Under the pieces are notes generated by a model. The model searched no databases, was not told where the DNA came from, and saw nothing but the letters and a program-made list of their open reading frames with translations. A program made the translations under genes and the position numbers. DNA of 16,210 nt from Streptosporangiaceae bacterium (GTDB lineage Bacteria; Actinomycetota; Actinomycetes; Streptosporangiales; Streptosporangiaceae). Of this stretch, positions 1-7,838 are shown in pieces. The DNA is taken from contig JASHOI010000419.1 in assembly GCA_030041195.1 (NCBI GenBank), positions 1-16,210 of the forward strand, given 5' to 3'. The stretch's first letter is position 1, and each line of letters opens with the position of its first letter.

Positions 1-573
1 GTCAAGCCGACCTCCGCGGCGGCGGTCGCCCGGCTGCGCGGAATGGGCCTGCGGCCGGTGCTGCTCACCGGCGACAACGACCGCGCCGCCCGGGCGGTTG
101 CGGCGGCCGTGGGCATCGGCGAGGTGGTCGCCGGGGTGCTGCCGGCCGGCAAGGCGGAGGTGGTCAGGGAGCTGCAGCGGGCCGGGCGGGTGGTGGCGAT
201 GGCCGGGGACGGGGTCAACGACGCCGCGGCACTCGCCGAAGCCGACCTGGGCCTGGCGATGGGCACCGGAACCGATGCCGCGATCGAGGCGGCAGACCTG
301 ACCCTGGTCCGCGGCGATCTGGCCGCCGTGCCGGACGCGATCGCGCTGTCGCGCCGCACGCTGACCACGATCAAGGGCAACCTGTTCTGGGCGTTCGGCT
401 ACAACGTCGCCGCGATCCCGCTGGCCGCGCTGGGTTTCCTGAACCCGCTCGTCGCCGCCGCGGCGATGGCGTTCAGCTCGGCGTTCGTGGTTTCCAACAG
501 CCTGCGGCTGCGGAGCTTCAGCCCGACCCACCCGACCCCGCCCGCCCGGCCGGGCCGACGGTACGCCGGGTAA
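1..573 (+). CDS. Copper-type P1B-ATPase, C-terminal part (5' end outside window)
   Basis: The reading frame is open from base 1 and gives 190 residues, the C-terminal part of a heavy-metal-transporting P-type ATPase that pumps Cu(I) (or a related soft metal) across the membrane using ATP. Visible are the end of the P-domain with TGDN (window residues 23-26) and the Mg-binding hinge [10 protein letters not shown] (69-78). Two C-terminal membrane segments follow, carrying the Cu(I)-ATPase signatures YN (134-135) and MAFSS (156-160). These last motifs are what assign it to the CopA-like P1B-1 group rather than to Zn/Cd pumps. The phosphorylation DKTGT motif and any metal-binding domains lie upstream of the window. 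The tail after the last helix is a basic, Pro-rich stretch. The final 56 bases overlap the end of the convergent SnoaL-like gene. Family assignment is secure; metal specificity is inferred from motifs. Confidence 0.93.
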   Translation, partial: VKPTSAAAVARLRGMGLRPVLLTGDNDRAARAVAAAVGIGEVVAGVLPAGKAEVVRELQRAGRVVAMAGDGVNDAAALAEADLGLAMGTGTDAAIEAADLTLVRGDLAAVPDAIALSRRTLTTIKGNLFWAFGYNVAAIPLAALGFLNPLVAAAAMAFSSAFVVSNSLRLRSFSPTHPTPPARPGRRYAG

Positions 574-934
574 TCCGCCAGGTCCCGCCGGTCCGGCGCA
601 CGGTCTGGGTGATCGCGGCCGCCGTGCGGATCGTGATCGGCGCGGCCGGGTCGACGATCAGCAGGATCGAGCTGACGACCGCCTCGTCGGGGCCGTCGCC
701 GGGGTCGATGACCGGGTTCAGCGTCAGGTGCAGGGTCGCCGGGCCCTCGGCGGCCCAGATCGGGCCGACCGCCGAGCGCAGCTCCGCGGCCGGGTGGACG
801 CCCTGAGAGCCGTCCAGCACCGCGTCGGCGGTGAACAGGTCCGCGTACGCGCCCGCGTCCCTGCGGGTGGCGAGCGCGTCGGCGCGGCCGATGAGGTCCA
901 GGATGTCGAGCCGGTCGGCGGCGGACAGCGTCAT
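518..934 (-). CDS. SnoaL-like / NTF2-fold protein
   Basis: This 138-residue protein has the pattern of the SnoaL-like (nuclear transport factor 2 fold) superfamily. It starts with a helix (residues 5-30), followed by the typical '[14 protein letters not shown]' segment (about 30-43) and then alternating beta strands ending in '[11 protein letters not shown]' (about 118-128). Members are small cone-shaped proteins acting as polyketide cyclases, dehydratases, isomerases or ligand-binding proteins, so no reaction can be named. It is the last gene of the leftward operon; its ATG overlaps the stop of the formamidase-family gene (ATGA), so translational coupling is likely. Its last 18 or so codons, a Gly/Arg-rich tail, are antisense to the end of the copper ATPase gene. 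The fold call is fairly sure, the function unknown. Confidence 0.82.
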   Translation of the reverse strand: MTLSAADRLDILDLIGRADALATRRDAGAYADLFTADAVLDGSQGVHPAAELRSAVGPIWAAEGPATLHLTLNPVIDPGDGPDEAVVSSILLIVDPAAPITIRTAAAITQTVRRTGGTWRITRRTVGPAGRAGSGGSG

Positions 935-1938
935 GCCGCGGGTCCTTCCGGCCGCAGCCAGGCCCCGATCCGCTGCTGGATCTCCGCCGGGAACACGTTC
1001 TTGGGAATGACCGTGTGCACGGCCTTGGGGGGTATCGAGCTGTACGCCGAGCCGGTCTGGTTGGCGTACTGAGTGACCCGGAAGCTGAACGCCATGCTGG
1101 CCAGCGCGTACACCTCGGGCTCGGTGATCTGGGCAGCCGCGGCCAGCCAGTGGATGGTCTCGCGCAGGCAGGCGACGAGCGCGTCGTCGAGGTCCTGGCC
1201 GAACCCGATCACGATCCAGGCGCTGTCGGTCTCGCCGAGCGGGCCACGCAGCGGCACCGACTTGTGCAGGTCATAGCGGACTTCGAGGTTCTCCGCCGCG
1301 GTCTCGATCGCGGTCTGGTCGACCACCCCGTCGCCCTGCAGGGCGTGCACGTCGCCGTTCCAGACGCGGCCACCCGGCTTGGCGACCGGCAGGAACAGGT
1401 GACTGCCGGCGGTCAGGTCGTGCAGCACCAGGTTCCCGCCGTACGCGCCGGAAAGGATCGCGCTGACCGGATCGTCGCCGGCGGGCTCGACGGCGACGAC
1501 GCCGAGGAACGGCGCCATCGCCAGCCGGATGCCGTGGGTGAACTCCGCGGTGGTCCGCGCGTCGTCGAAGGTGAAGTAGTGCAGGTACGGCTCGGCGAAG
1601 TCGTGCGGCAGCGCGCCGACGCCGAGCGGGAATGAGTTCCAGCCCCAGCCGATCGTGCGCAGCGCGGTGATGCTGCACTCGATCACGTCACCCGGCTCTG
1701 CGCCGGTCACCTCGACCGGGCCGAGCATGGAGTACGGCCCGTTGGGATACCGGTGGCGGAGCGGCTCGCGGTCGGCGAACGTCATCCCGAACTTCGCCTC
1801 GTTGCCCCAGTGTGTCCAGGTGTTGGGGTAGCGGACCGTGTCACCGGATGCCACCGTGGCGACCGGATTGGCCGTTGGGTCCAGAAAGCCTGATCGAACC
1901 GTCTCCGGCGTCGACTCGACCGTATGTGTCGTGGGCAC
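931..1938 (-). CDS. Acetamidase/formamidase-family protein
   Basis: This 335-residue protein matches the FmdA/AmdA acetamidase/formamidase family, which hydrolyses short amides to carboxylate and ammonia. The family core is visible: 'PNTWTHWGNEAKFGM' (residues 38-52), 'EVTGAEPGDVIE' (76-87), 'GGNLVLHDLTAGSHLFLPV' (167-185) and 'GDVHALQGDGVV' (195-206). The last motif usually reads GD-H-A-QGDGEV; here Val205 replaces the usual Glu, so classical amidase activity should not be assumed. Length fits the shorter members. The start is GTG, preceded at good spacing by AGGGAGA. It lies 15 bases after the upstream alpha/beta hydrolase and overlaps the downstream SnoaL-like gene by four bases, so it belongs to the leftward operon. 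Soluble, with no signal peptide seen. Substrate unknown. Confidence 0.9.
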   Translation of the reverse strand: MPTTHTVESTPETVRSGFLDPTANPVATVASGDTVRYPNTWTHWGNEAKFGMTFADREPLRHRYPNGPYSMLGPVEVTGAEPGDVIECSITALRTIGWGWNSFPLGVGALPHDFAEPYLHYFTFDDARTTAEFTHGIRLAMAPFLGVVAVEPAGDDPVSAILSGAYGGNLVLHDLTAGSHLFLPVAKPGGRVWNGDVHALQGDGVVDQTAIETAAENLEVRYDLHKSVPLRGPLGETDSAWIVIGFGQDLDDALVACLRETIHWLAAAAQITEPEVYALASMAFSFRVTQYANQTGSAYSSIPPKAVHTVIPKNVFPAEIQQRIGAWLRPEGPAA

Positions 1939-1953
1939 GGGGTCTCCCTCTGG

Positions 1954-2784
1954 TCAGGTGAATCGCTTGATGAAATCCAGCGCGGTCTGCGCGACCTCGG
2001 CCCAGCCGTGGTCGAGGATCAGCGAATGGCCGCGGCCGGGGATCTCCAGGAACTCGGTCACGCCGGGATTATGCCCTTGCCTCTTGTATGTGGCGCGGGC
2101 GATGGCTCCCGGGGCTATATTGTCCTTCTCCCCGGAGAGGATCAGCAGTGGCCCGCGGTCCGGGTTGCGGGTGTCCACCTGCGCTTCGGTCTTCGGGTTC
2201 AGGTTCGCGGAGGCCGCCTGGAACAACGGCGCTCCCGACGCCGGGACCACGAACGCCCCGAAGAGCTGCCGTGCCTCGTCCTCGGGGATCGCATTGGCGA
2301 ACGCGAACTGGAACTGCTCGAACGTCAGCGGGACCGCCCGGTGCCGGTTGGCCGGCTTGCTCAGCACCGGGAACGCGGCCTTCAGCGAGGACAGCGGCAG
2401 CGGCAGCACGCCGCGGAACGGCGCCGCGTCGATCGCGACGGTGGCGGCCGACAGACCGCGGCCGGCCACGATCTGTGCCAGCAGGCCACCGAAGGAGTGG
2501 CCGATCACGGCCGGCTTGCGGTTCAGGGTGGCGATCACCGCCGCGTAGTAGCCGGCGACCTGGCCGACGGTCTTGCCGGCGAACACGCCAGGCTCCGCGG
2601 CCGCCTGGGACACGGTGTCCGGGTCGTCCGGCCAGCCCGGGCTGACCGGTGCGTAGCCGGCCTGCTCGAACAGCGCCGCCCACCGGTCCCAGCTCGAGGC
2701 CAGCAGCCACAGTCCGTGGATGAACACCACCGGCACCCGCCCGGACGCGTTCGCGCGCGCGACTTGGACACTTAGTCGTCCCAC
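1954..2784 (-). CDS. Alpha/beta hydrolase
   Basis: This 276-residue protein is an intact alpha/beta-fold hydrolase. The oxyanion-hole segment VVFIHGLWLL is at residues 19-28. The nucleophile elbow GHSFGG is at 95-100 with Ser97, the acid is probably Asp221 in 'SGEKDNIAP', and the base is His253 in 'IPGRGHSL'. The Trp-rich 'SSWDRW' and 'WPDDP' segments after the first strand are typical of a well-populated actinobacterial subfamily near haloperoxidase-like esterases. The specific ester or other substrate is unknown. The GTG start overlaps the end of the upstream hydrolase pseudogene by 13 bases; no better in-frame start exists downstream, because homology begins at once ('VQVARANASGR'). It ends 15 bases before the formamidase-family gene, so it is an operon member. 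No signal peptide; predicted cytoplasmic. Confidence 0.92.
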   Translation of the reverse strand: MGRLSVQVARANASGRVPVVFIHGLWLLASSWDRWAALFEQAGYAPVSPGWPDDPDTVSQAAAEPGVFAGKTVGQVAGYYAAVIATLNRKPAVIGHSFGGLLAQIVAGRGLSAATVAIDAAPFRGVLPLPLSSLKAAFPVLSKPANRHRAVPLTFEQFQFAFANAIPEDEARQLFGAFVVPASGAPLFQAASANLNPKTEAQVDTRNPDRGPLLILSGEKDNIAPGAIARATYKRQGHNPGVTEFLEIPGRGHSLILDHGWAEVAQTALDFIKRFT

Positions 2785-3634
2785 AGCACGTCCCGCAGGA
2801 ACTCGCCGCCCTGCGCGGTGGCCGCCTTGGCCGCATGAATGTCGCGCAGGGCGTTCAGCATGACGAAGTCGTGGATCGTGCCGTTGTAGCGGACCGAAGT
2901 GACCGGGACCCCGGCCGCGCGCAGGTGGGCGGCGTAGGCCTCGCCCTCGTCGCGAAGCACGTCGGCCTCGCCGTTGACGACCAGCGCCGGCGGCAGGCCC
3001 GCCAGGTCATCGGCGCTCGCCCGCAGCGGGGAGGCGGTGATCTCGGCGCGCTGCGCCGGGTCGGTTGTGTACTGGTCCCAGAACCACTGCCGCCGCGCTG
3101 CTTGGTCATCAGCGTGATCGCGGCGGTCATGTTGCCGCCGACCGAGTCGCCCGCCACCGCGATCCGGCCGCCGTCCAGGTCGTGCTCGCCGCCGCCGCCG
3201 GCGATCCACTCGAGGACGGCGTAGATCTCCTCGATCGCCGCCGGGTACCTCGCCTCGGGGGAGAGGCTGTAGCTGGTGAACACCGTGGCCGCCTCGGCGC
3301 GCGTCGTCAGCTCGCGGACCAGCCGGTCGTGGGTGTGCACGTCGCCGAAGACCCACCCGGCGCCGTGGGTGTACAAGACGACCGGGAGGACCCCGACGGA
3401 GCCGGCGGGCCGGTAGATCGTGAGGTGCACGTCACCGGCGGGGCCACCGTCGATGGTGAGGTTCTCGGTGGTGGCGGCCGGGTCGGGGAAATCGCCGTCC
3501 TGGGCGGTGTCGACCGCCGCGCGCCCTTCGGCGACCGGCAGGTCGAACAGGAACGGCGGCTTGGCGGTGGCCTCGACGAAGGCCTGCGCAGCGTCTTCGA
3601 GGACCGGGGCACTGGTCGTGTCTGGTGCGCTCAT
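2772..3634 (-). pseudogene. Alpha/beta hydrolase (HSL/lipase-type), broken by internal deletion and frameshift
   Basis: Two reading frames together make one hormone-sensitive-lipase-like alpha/beta hydrolase. From the ATG at 3634 the first frame encodes the N-terminal part: HGAGW oxyanion region (residues 90-94), 'YSLSPEARYP' (122-131) and GDSVGG with the nucleophile Ser164 (162-167). It then runs 'TLMTKQRGG' and becomes nonsense near 3085-3098. The protein resumes in another frame with 'QWFWDQYTTDP', 'NGEADVLRDEGEAYA' (acid) and 'GTIHDFVMLNAL' (His), ending at the stop at 2772. Relative to family members as I know them, about 40 residues between the two blocks are absent, including the strand around the usual 'YPVTDA' motif, so this is a deletion not divisible by three rather than a single slip. 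The product should be inactive. It heads the leftward operon and its end overlaps the next hydrolase gene. An assembly error is the alternative. Confidence 0.85.
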
Positions 3635-3669
3635 CCCGCCACTATCGTCAGCGGCATCGGCATCTGTCA

Positions 3670-3697
3670 TCAGTCGCCGACTGAGCCCGGCGACTGA
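3670..3697. promoter_or_regulatory. Inverted repeat in the divergent hydrolase/LuxR promoter region
   Basis: TCAGTCGCCG (3670-3679) and CGGCGACTGA (3688-3697) form a perfect 10-bp inverted repeat with an 8-base spacer. It lies in the 127-bp region between the divergent starts at 3634 (hydrolase operon) and 3762 (LAL regulator). Size and position suit a regulator operator acting on one or both promoters. That the neighbouring LAL protein is the binder is inference. Confidence 0.5.
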
Positions 3698-3761
3698 ACC
3701 TGCCGCGCCGCCGGGACCGTCCTGGCGCCCGCGGGCGGCTGGCTGGGATGATCGGCCTGTT

Positions 3762-6527
3762 ATGGATGCGGCGGGGCTGCTGGGTCGAGAGCGTGAAGTC
3801 GCGGCGCTGACGTCGATGCTGGACCAGGCGGTCGCCGGGCACGGGTCCGCGGTGCTGCTGCGCGGGGAAGCCGGCATCGGCAAGACAACCCTGCTGGCCG
3901 AGGCGGAGCGGCTCGCTGCGCAGCGCGGCCTGCAGGTGCTCACCTGCAGCGGGGTCCGCACCGAGACGGACTTGCCATTCGCCGGCCTGCATCAGCTGCT
4001 GCGGCCCGTTCTGGACTTCCTTCCCGGCATTCCCGGCGGGCAGGCGGATCTGCTGCGCGCCGCGCTCGGCCTGGACGACAGCCTGGTGGCCGACCTTTAC
4101 CGGGTGGCCCTGGCCACGCTGGAGCTGCTGGCCGCGGTGGCTGAGAAGGCGCCGTTGCTGGTCGTCGCCGACGACGCGCACTGGCTCGACCGTCCCTCAG
4201 CCGACGTCATCGCGTTTGTCTGCCGCCGGATCTCGGTCGAGCCGATCGCGATCATGGTTTCGGTCCGCGACGGCGGCGGCGATCCGTTCGAGGCCGCCGG
4301 GCTTCCTTCGCTGACTGTCGGCGCGCTCGACGCGGACTCGGCCGGGGCTCTGCTCGGCCACGTGGCCCCGGATCTGGCCGGGGAAGCGCGCCAGCGGCTG
4401 CTCGACGACGCCGCGGGCAACCCGCTGGCCCTGGTCGAGCTGCCCGCGGCGCTCCGGTCTGCCGGGCTGCTCCCCGGCCGCCTGCCCGTGGGAGATCTGC
4501 TCCGCCGGTCGTTCACCGCCCGCGTGGCCGAGCTGCCCGGCCCGGCCCAGCTGCTGCTGCGGGCGGCGGCGGCCGACGCCGGATGCAGCCTTGCGGAGCT
4601 GTGCGAGGTGGCCACCGCCGTGTCGGGCCGGGCGGTGACCGAGGCCGACATCCAGCCCGCGATCGACGCCCGGCTGGTTCGGCTCGACGGCGACCGGCTG
4701 ATCTTCAGCCACCCGCTGATTGCCTCGGCCATCTACCAGTCCCTGACCGTGGGCGAGCGGCAGCGCATCCACCGGGCCCTGGCGCAGGTGATCCCCGCCG
4801 GCGACGACCGGCGCGTCTGGCACCGGGCCGCCGCGGTGCTCGGCCCGGACGACGCCGTTGCGGCAGAGCTGGAAGGGCTGGCAGACCGTGCCTCCCGGCG
4901 GGGCGCGGTGACGGTGTCCATCGCCGCGCTCGACCGTGCCGCCGGCCTGGTCACCAGCAAGGCCGGTCAGGCCGACCTGATGCTCCGCTCGGCCGAGCTG
5001 GCCGCCGAACTCGGCCGTGGCCAGCTGGCCCTGGACCTGCTGGCCCGGACCGACATCGGGCAGGTTGAGCCGTTCGGCCACGCCCGGAGCCTGATCATCT
5101 CCGAAGCGGTGCGTCCCGGCCTGGCCGGTGCCGGGGCGTCAGTGGCCGAGCTGGTCGCGGCCGCGCGGGACACCCAGGCGGCGGGTGACACGGACCTGGC
5201 GGCGTCGGTGCTGTGGACGGCGGCATCCCGGTGCTGGTGGACGTCCGCGGTTCGGCGGGACCGTCTCGCGGTCGTGGACGCCGTGCAGGCGCTCCACCTG
5301 CCGACCGGCGACCCGCGCCGGATCGCGATCCTGTCCTACACCGTCGCCCGCGAGCAGCGCCCGCAGCTGCGCCGAGACCTGCTCGAGGCCAGCCCGGGCC
5401 GGCACGACCTGGGCAGCCTGCGATTCATGGCCAGCGCGGCGGAAAACCTCGGCGACCATGCCCTCGCAACCGGGCTGTTCGCCGTCGCGGCGCGGCAGGC
5501 GCGGCGGCAGGGGCGCCTCGGCATCATCGCCCGGCTTCAGGCGCTGCAAGCCTGGGCGTCGCTGTGGTCGGCGGACATGGACACGGCAGAGATCCTGGCC
5601 AGCGAGACCGAACGGCTGGGCAGCGAGCTGAGTCAGCCCATGTGGCATGGCGCCGCGGTCCTGGAACTGGACCTGGTCACCGCGCTGCGCGGCAGCTACG
5701 CGCCCGCGAAAGAACGGCTGCTGGCCGCCCTGGACAGTGACGAGATCCGCGACGTACGGCTCTATCACGCCATGGCCCTGTACGCCCTCGCCGTTGCCGC
5801 GCTCGGCGTCGGCCGGTACCACGACGCGTACACGTTGCTGCGCCGCATCGCGGATCCCGCGGACCCGGTCTCGCACTACGGCGCCTGCCAGTGGCTCGTG
5901 GGCGATCTTGCCGAGGCCGCGGCCGGGACCGGCCACGCCGCCGAGGACGCCCCGCTGATCGCGAACCTCGCCGCCGACCTGCGCGACCACCCGACACCCG
6001 CGGTCCGGTACTCGGTGCTTTACGCGGACGTCATGCTCGCCAGCGACGAGGCTGCCCCGGCCCGGTTCGAGGCCGCGCTGGCCGCGGACCCCGGCGGCAG
6101 CGGCCTGGCCGAGGCGCGGCTGCTGTTGGCCTACGGTTCCTGGCTCCGGCGTCACCGGCGGATGCGCGAGGCGCGGGCCGCGCTGGCCCGGGCGCACGAG
6201 ATATTCACCGGCCTCGGCACCGATGGTTTCGGCTACCGCGCCACCCGGGAACTGCACGCGGCGGGCGCCGCCCGCCAGCCGGGGCGGCGCGACGGCCTGG
6301 CCCAGCTCACCCCGCAGGAGCTGCAGATCGCCCAGCTGGCGGCGCGCGGCCTGTCCAACCGGCAGATCGGCGAGCAGCTGTTCCTGTCGCACCGCACGGT
6401 GGGTTCGCACCTGTATCACCTGTTCCCGAAGCTCGGGATCACCACCCGCGCACAGCTCCCGGACGCACTGCAGGCGGCGGCACAGGGCAGGCTCCCAGAA
6501 TCAACAGGGATCGCCCGCTCCGTGTGA
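3762..6527 (+). CDS. LAL-type LuxR-family transcriptional regulator (ATPase + HTH)
   Basis: This 921-residue protein is a large ATP-binding LuxR-family (LAL/MalT-like) activator. An N-terminal AAA/ORC-type ATPase begins at 'LLGREREVAAL'. Walker A is GEAGIGKT (residues 35-42) and Walker B is LLVVADDAHWLD (132-143). A long helical, TPR-like region fills about 330-840. The C-terminal LuxR HTH (about 849-903) contains 'LTPQELQIAQLAARGLSNRQ' and 'HRTVGSHLYHLFPKLGITTR', the wing-less four-helix DNA-binding domain. Such proteins bind an inducer through the helical region and activate transcription when ATP-bound. The ATG at 3762 is chosen because homology starts there; the frame is open further upstream only as high-GC noise, and the ribosome site is weak. 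It is divergent from the hydrolase/amidase operon and is its most plausible regulator. Codon use matches its neighbours. Confidence 0.92.
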   Translation: MDAAGLLGREREVAALTSMLDQAVAGHGSAVLLRGEAGIGKTTLLAEAERLAAQRGLQVLTCSGVRTETDLPFAGLHQLLRPVLDFLPGIPGGQADLLRAALGLDDSLVADLYRVALATLELLAAVAEKAPLLVVADDAHWLDRPSADVIAFVCRRISVEPIAIMVSVRDGGGDPFEAAGLPSLTVGALDADSAGALLGHVAPDLAGEARQRLLDDAAGNPLALVELPAALRSAGLLPGRLPVGDLLRRSFTARVAELPGPAQLLLRAAAADAGCSLAELCEVATAVSGRAVTEADIQPAIDARLVRLDGDRLIFSHPLIASAIYQSLTVGERQRIHRALAQVIPAGDDRRVWHRAAAVLGPDDAVAAELEGLADRASRRGAVTVSIAALDRAAGLVTSKAGQADLMLRSAELAAELGRGQLALDLLARTDIGQVEPFGHARSLIISEAVRPGLAGAGASVAELVAAARDTQAAGDTDLAASVLWTAASRCWWTSAVRRDRLAVVDAVQALHLPTGDPRRIAILSYTVAREQRPQLRRDLLEASPGRHDLGSLRFMASAAENLGDHALATGLFAVAARQARRQGRLGIIARLQALQAWASLWSADMDTAEILASETERLGSELSQPMWHGAAVLELDLVTALRGSYAPAKERLLAALDSDEIRDVRLYHAMALYALAVAALGVGRYHDAYTLLRRIADPADPVSHYGACQWLVGDLAEAAAGTGHAAEDAPLIANLAADLRDHPTPAVRYSVLYADVMLASDEAAPARFEAALAADPGGSGLAEARLLLAYGSWLRRHRRMREARAALARAHEIFTGLGTDGFGYRATRELHAAGAARQPGRRDGLAQLTPQELQIAQLAARGLSNRQIGEQLFLSHRTVGSHLYHLFPKLGITTRAQLPDALQAAAQGRLPESTGIARSV

Positions 6528-6591
6528 TGCCAGATCGCCCCTGTGCGGTAAACGGTGGGCAGTGAGGAGCCGCTCACCGGAGGGTTTTGAG

Positions 6592-7380
6592 ATGCTTTCT
6601 CCCAGGTCGATCCTTGATGAGATCTTCGACAACGATGAGGCGTTTCAGCTGTTCTGCTCCATCGCTGCCAGCGACGAGTCGCAAGGGGGATGGGAGAACG
6701 GCAGAATCGCGGCGCTGGTGCCCCAGTCCGAGCGCGACCTCGCGCCCAAGATCGCCCGGCACGGCGCCGACGAGGACAAGCACGGCCGTATTTTCGCCGC
6801 GCTGCTGCGCAAGCGCGGCCTGCAGCCGGTGGACGTTCCCGCGGACACCGACTACACAGTGCGGCTGGAACGCGCCGGCATCGGCCTGGCACACGCCCGG
6901 CTGCGAGAGGAACAGCGGCTCACCGAGCAAGACATCGTGACCTATCTGGCGCACAGCCGGGTGACCGAGCAGCGTGCCAGCGAGCAGATGCGGACATTGC
7001 GGAAATATGCGGGCTCCCGGCCGGACGTCGGCCGGGCAATCACGATGATTTCGGCCGATGAGGACAACCATCTGGCCTACTGCAATGAGGAGCTGCTGCG
7101 GCTGGCCGAGGCCGGGCACGAGGACGCCATCCGGCGCGAACTGCGCGCGACCGCCATGGCCGAGATCGCCGTGTACCGGGACGTGACCACGGCGGTCATG
7201 ACGCACCTGGGCCAGATCCTGGGCTGGCCCCGGTCCAAGCTCGCCATCCTGGCCGCGGGCGCGCAGGCCGTCTACGCCTACGACCGGCTCGCCGGCTGGC
7301 GGCGCATGGTGTCCCTGCGCATGCCTGCCCGCCGCAACGCACTGGGCGGCCCGGCGCCCGCGCAGTCGGGGCGCGTCTAG
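6592..7380 (+). CDS. Ferritin-like (diiron) domain protein
   Basis: This 262-residue, mostly helical protein has the ligand pattern of a four-helix-bundle ferritin/rubrerythrin-like diiron protein. ExxH pairs occur twice, Glu61/His64 in 'ADEDKHGRIF' and Glu157/His160 in 'ADEDNHLAYCNEEL', and further acidic candidates include Glu126. The C-terminal 60 residues contain a hydrophobic patch ('LAILAAGAQAVYAYDRLAGW') and a basic tail. Related actinobacterial proteins are annotated only as ferritin-like; an oxidase, peroxide-scavenging or iron-handling role is possible, but none is shown. The ATG at 6592 is well supported by GGAGGG about 7 bases upstream. It starts 64 bases after the LAL regulator stop, in the same direction, so co-transcription is possible. 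The residue assignments are my reading of the motifs. Confidence 0.82.
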   Translation: MLSPRSILDEIFDNDEAFQLFCSIAASDESQGGWENGRIAALVPQSERDLAPKIARHGADEDKHGRIFAALLRKRGLQPVDVPADTDYTVRLERAGIGLAHARLREEQRLTEQDIVTYLAHSRVTEQRASEQMRTLRKYAGSRPDVGRAITMISADEDNHLAYCNEELLRLAEAGHEDAIRRELRATAMAEIAVYRDVTTAVMTHLGQILGWPRSKLAILAAGAQAVYAYDRLAGWRRMVSLRMPARRNALGGPAPAQSGRV

Positions 7381-7395
7381 CCAGAACCAGGCGGC

Positions 7396-7737
7396 CTAAG
7401 GCAGCTCGCTTGGGGCCGTTACTGCGTCCAGTTTGTGGAGTTCGTTGGCGAGCTGGACGCGCGACTGGATGTCGAGCTTGGCGAACACGGCGCGCAGGTG
7501 GGTGGCGATGGTGCTGACCGAGACACCCAGCCCGGAGGCGGCCGACTTGTTGGTATGGCCCGAGCCGATGAGCGTCGCGACGCGGCGTTCGGCTTCGGTA
7601 AGCGATGACCATCCGGTCGTCGGGCGGGGTGGGGCAGTGGGCCATTTGGCGCGGCGGGTTCCGGCGTCGCGCATGGTCCGCTGCACCACGGCGGACCAGG
7701 CCCACGCGCCCATCTGGTGGTACTGATCCCAAGCCAT
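7396..7737 (-). pseudogene. LuxR/LAL regulator, C-terminal stub
   Basis: About 113 residues remain of a second LAL-type LuxR regulator. The stub begins with what looks like the end of the helical domain ('YHQMGAWAW', '...TMRDAGTRRAKW'). It then carries a full LuxR HTH: 'SLTEAERRVATLIGSGHTNK', 'LGVSVSTIATHLRAVFAKLD' and 'QSRVQLANEL'. The ATPase and nearly all of the TPR-like region are missing; family members are about 900 residues. The truncated end falls at about 7735, exactly where a hydrolase stub begins on the other strand. An ATG in CCATGG (7735-7737) and a GTG at 7749 could in principle still start a free HTH protein, but no ribosome site or promoter is evident. The HTH helices look intact, so a residual DNA-binding peptide cannot be excluded. 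Most likely a gene remnant. Confidence 0.8.
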
Positions 7738-7837
7738 GGGCGCGACCACCTACGAGATCGACAGCAGCCACGTTGTCATGCTGTCGCACCCCGACTACGT
7801 CCTCGACGTCATCCGGGCCGCCGCAAACGGAGTCTGA
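7736..7837 (+). pseudogene. Alpha/beta hydrolase, C-terminal stub
   Basis: Bases 7736-7837 encode 33 residues: 'ATTYEIDSSHVVMLSHPDYV' followed by 'LDVIRAAANGV' and a stop. This is the classic last segment of an alpha/beta hydrolase: the strand leading to the catalytic His ('SSHVVMLSHP') and the final helix. The rest of the gene is absent; a TGA lies in frame at 7724-7726. The stub is back to back with the LuxR stub on the other strand. It ends two bases before the ATG of the DUF302 gene, so the original hydrolase and DUF302 genes probably formed an operon. The piece is too short to work alone. Confidence 0.78.
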
Positions 7838-7838
7838 G

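Noticed and set aside
3420..3761. An N-terminal extension of the LAL regulator to an earlier ATG
   Set aside because: The extension is antisense to the hydrolase gene and has no homology; the ATPase domain starts right after the ATG at 3762.
5139..6419. A 426-codon minus-strand frame inside the LAL regulator
   Set aside because: It is a shadow frame with biased composition; the plus strand carries the full regulator.
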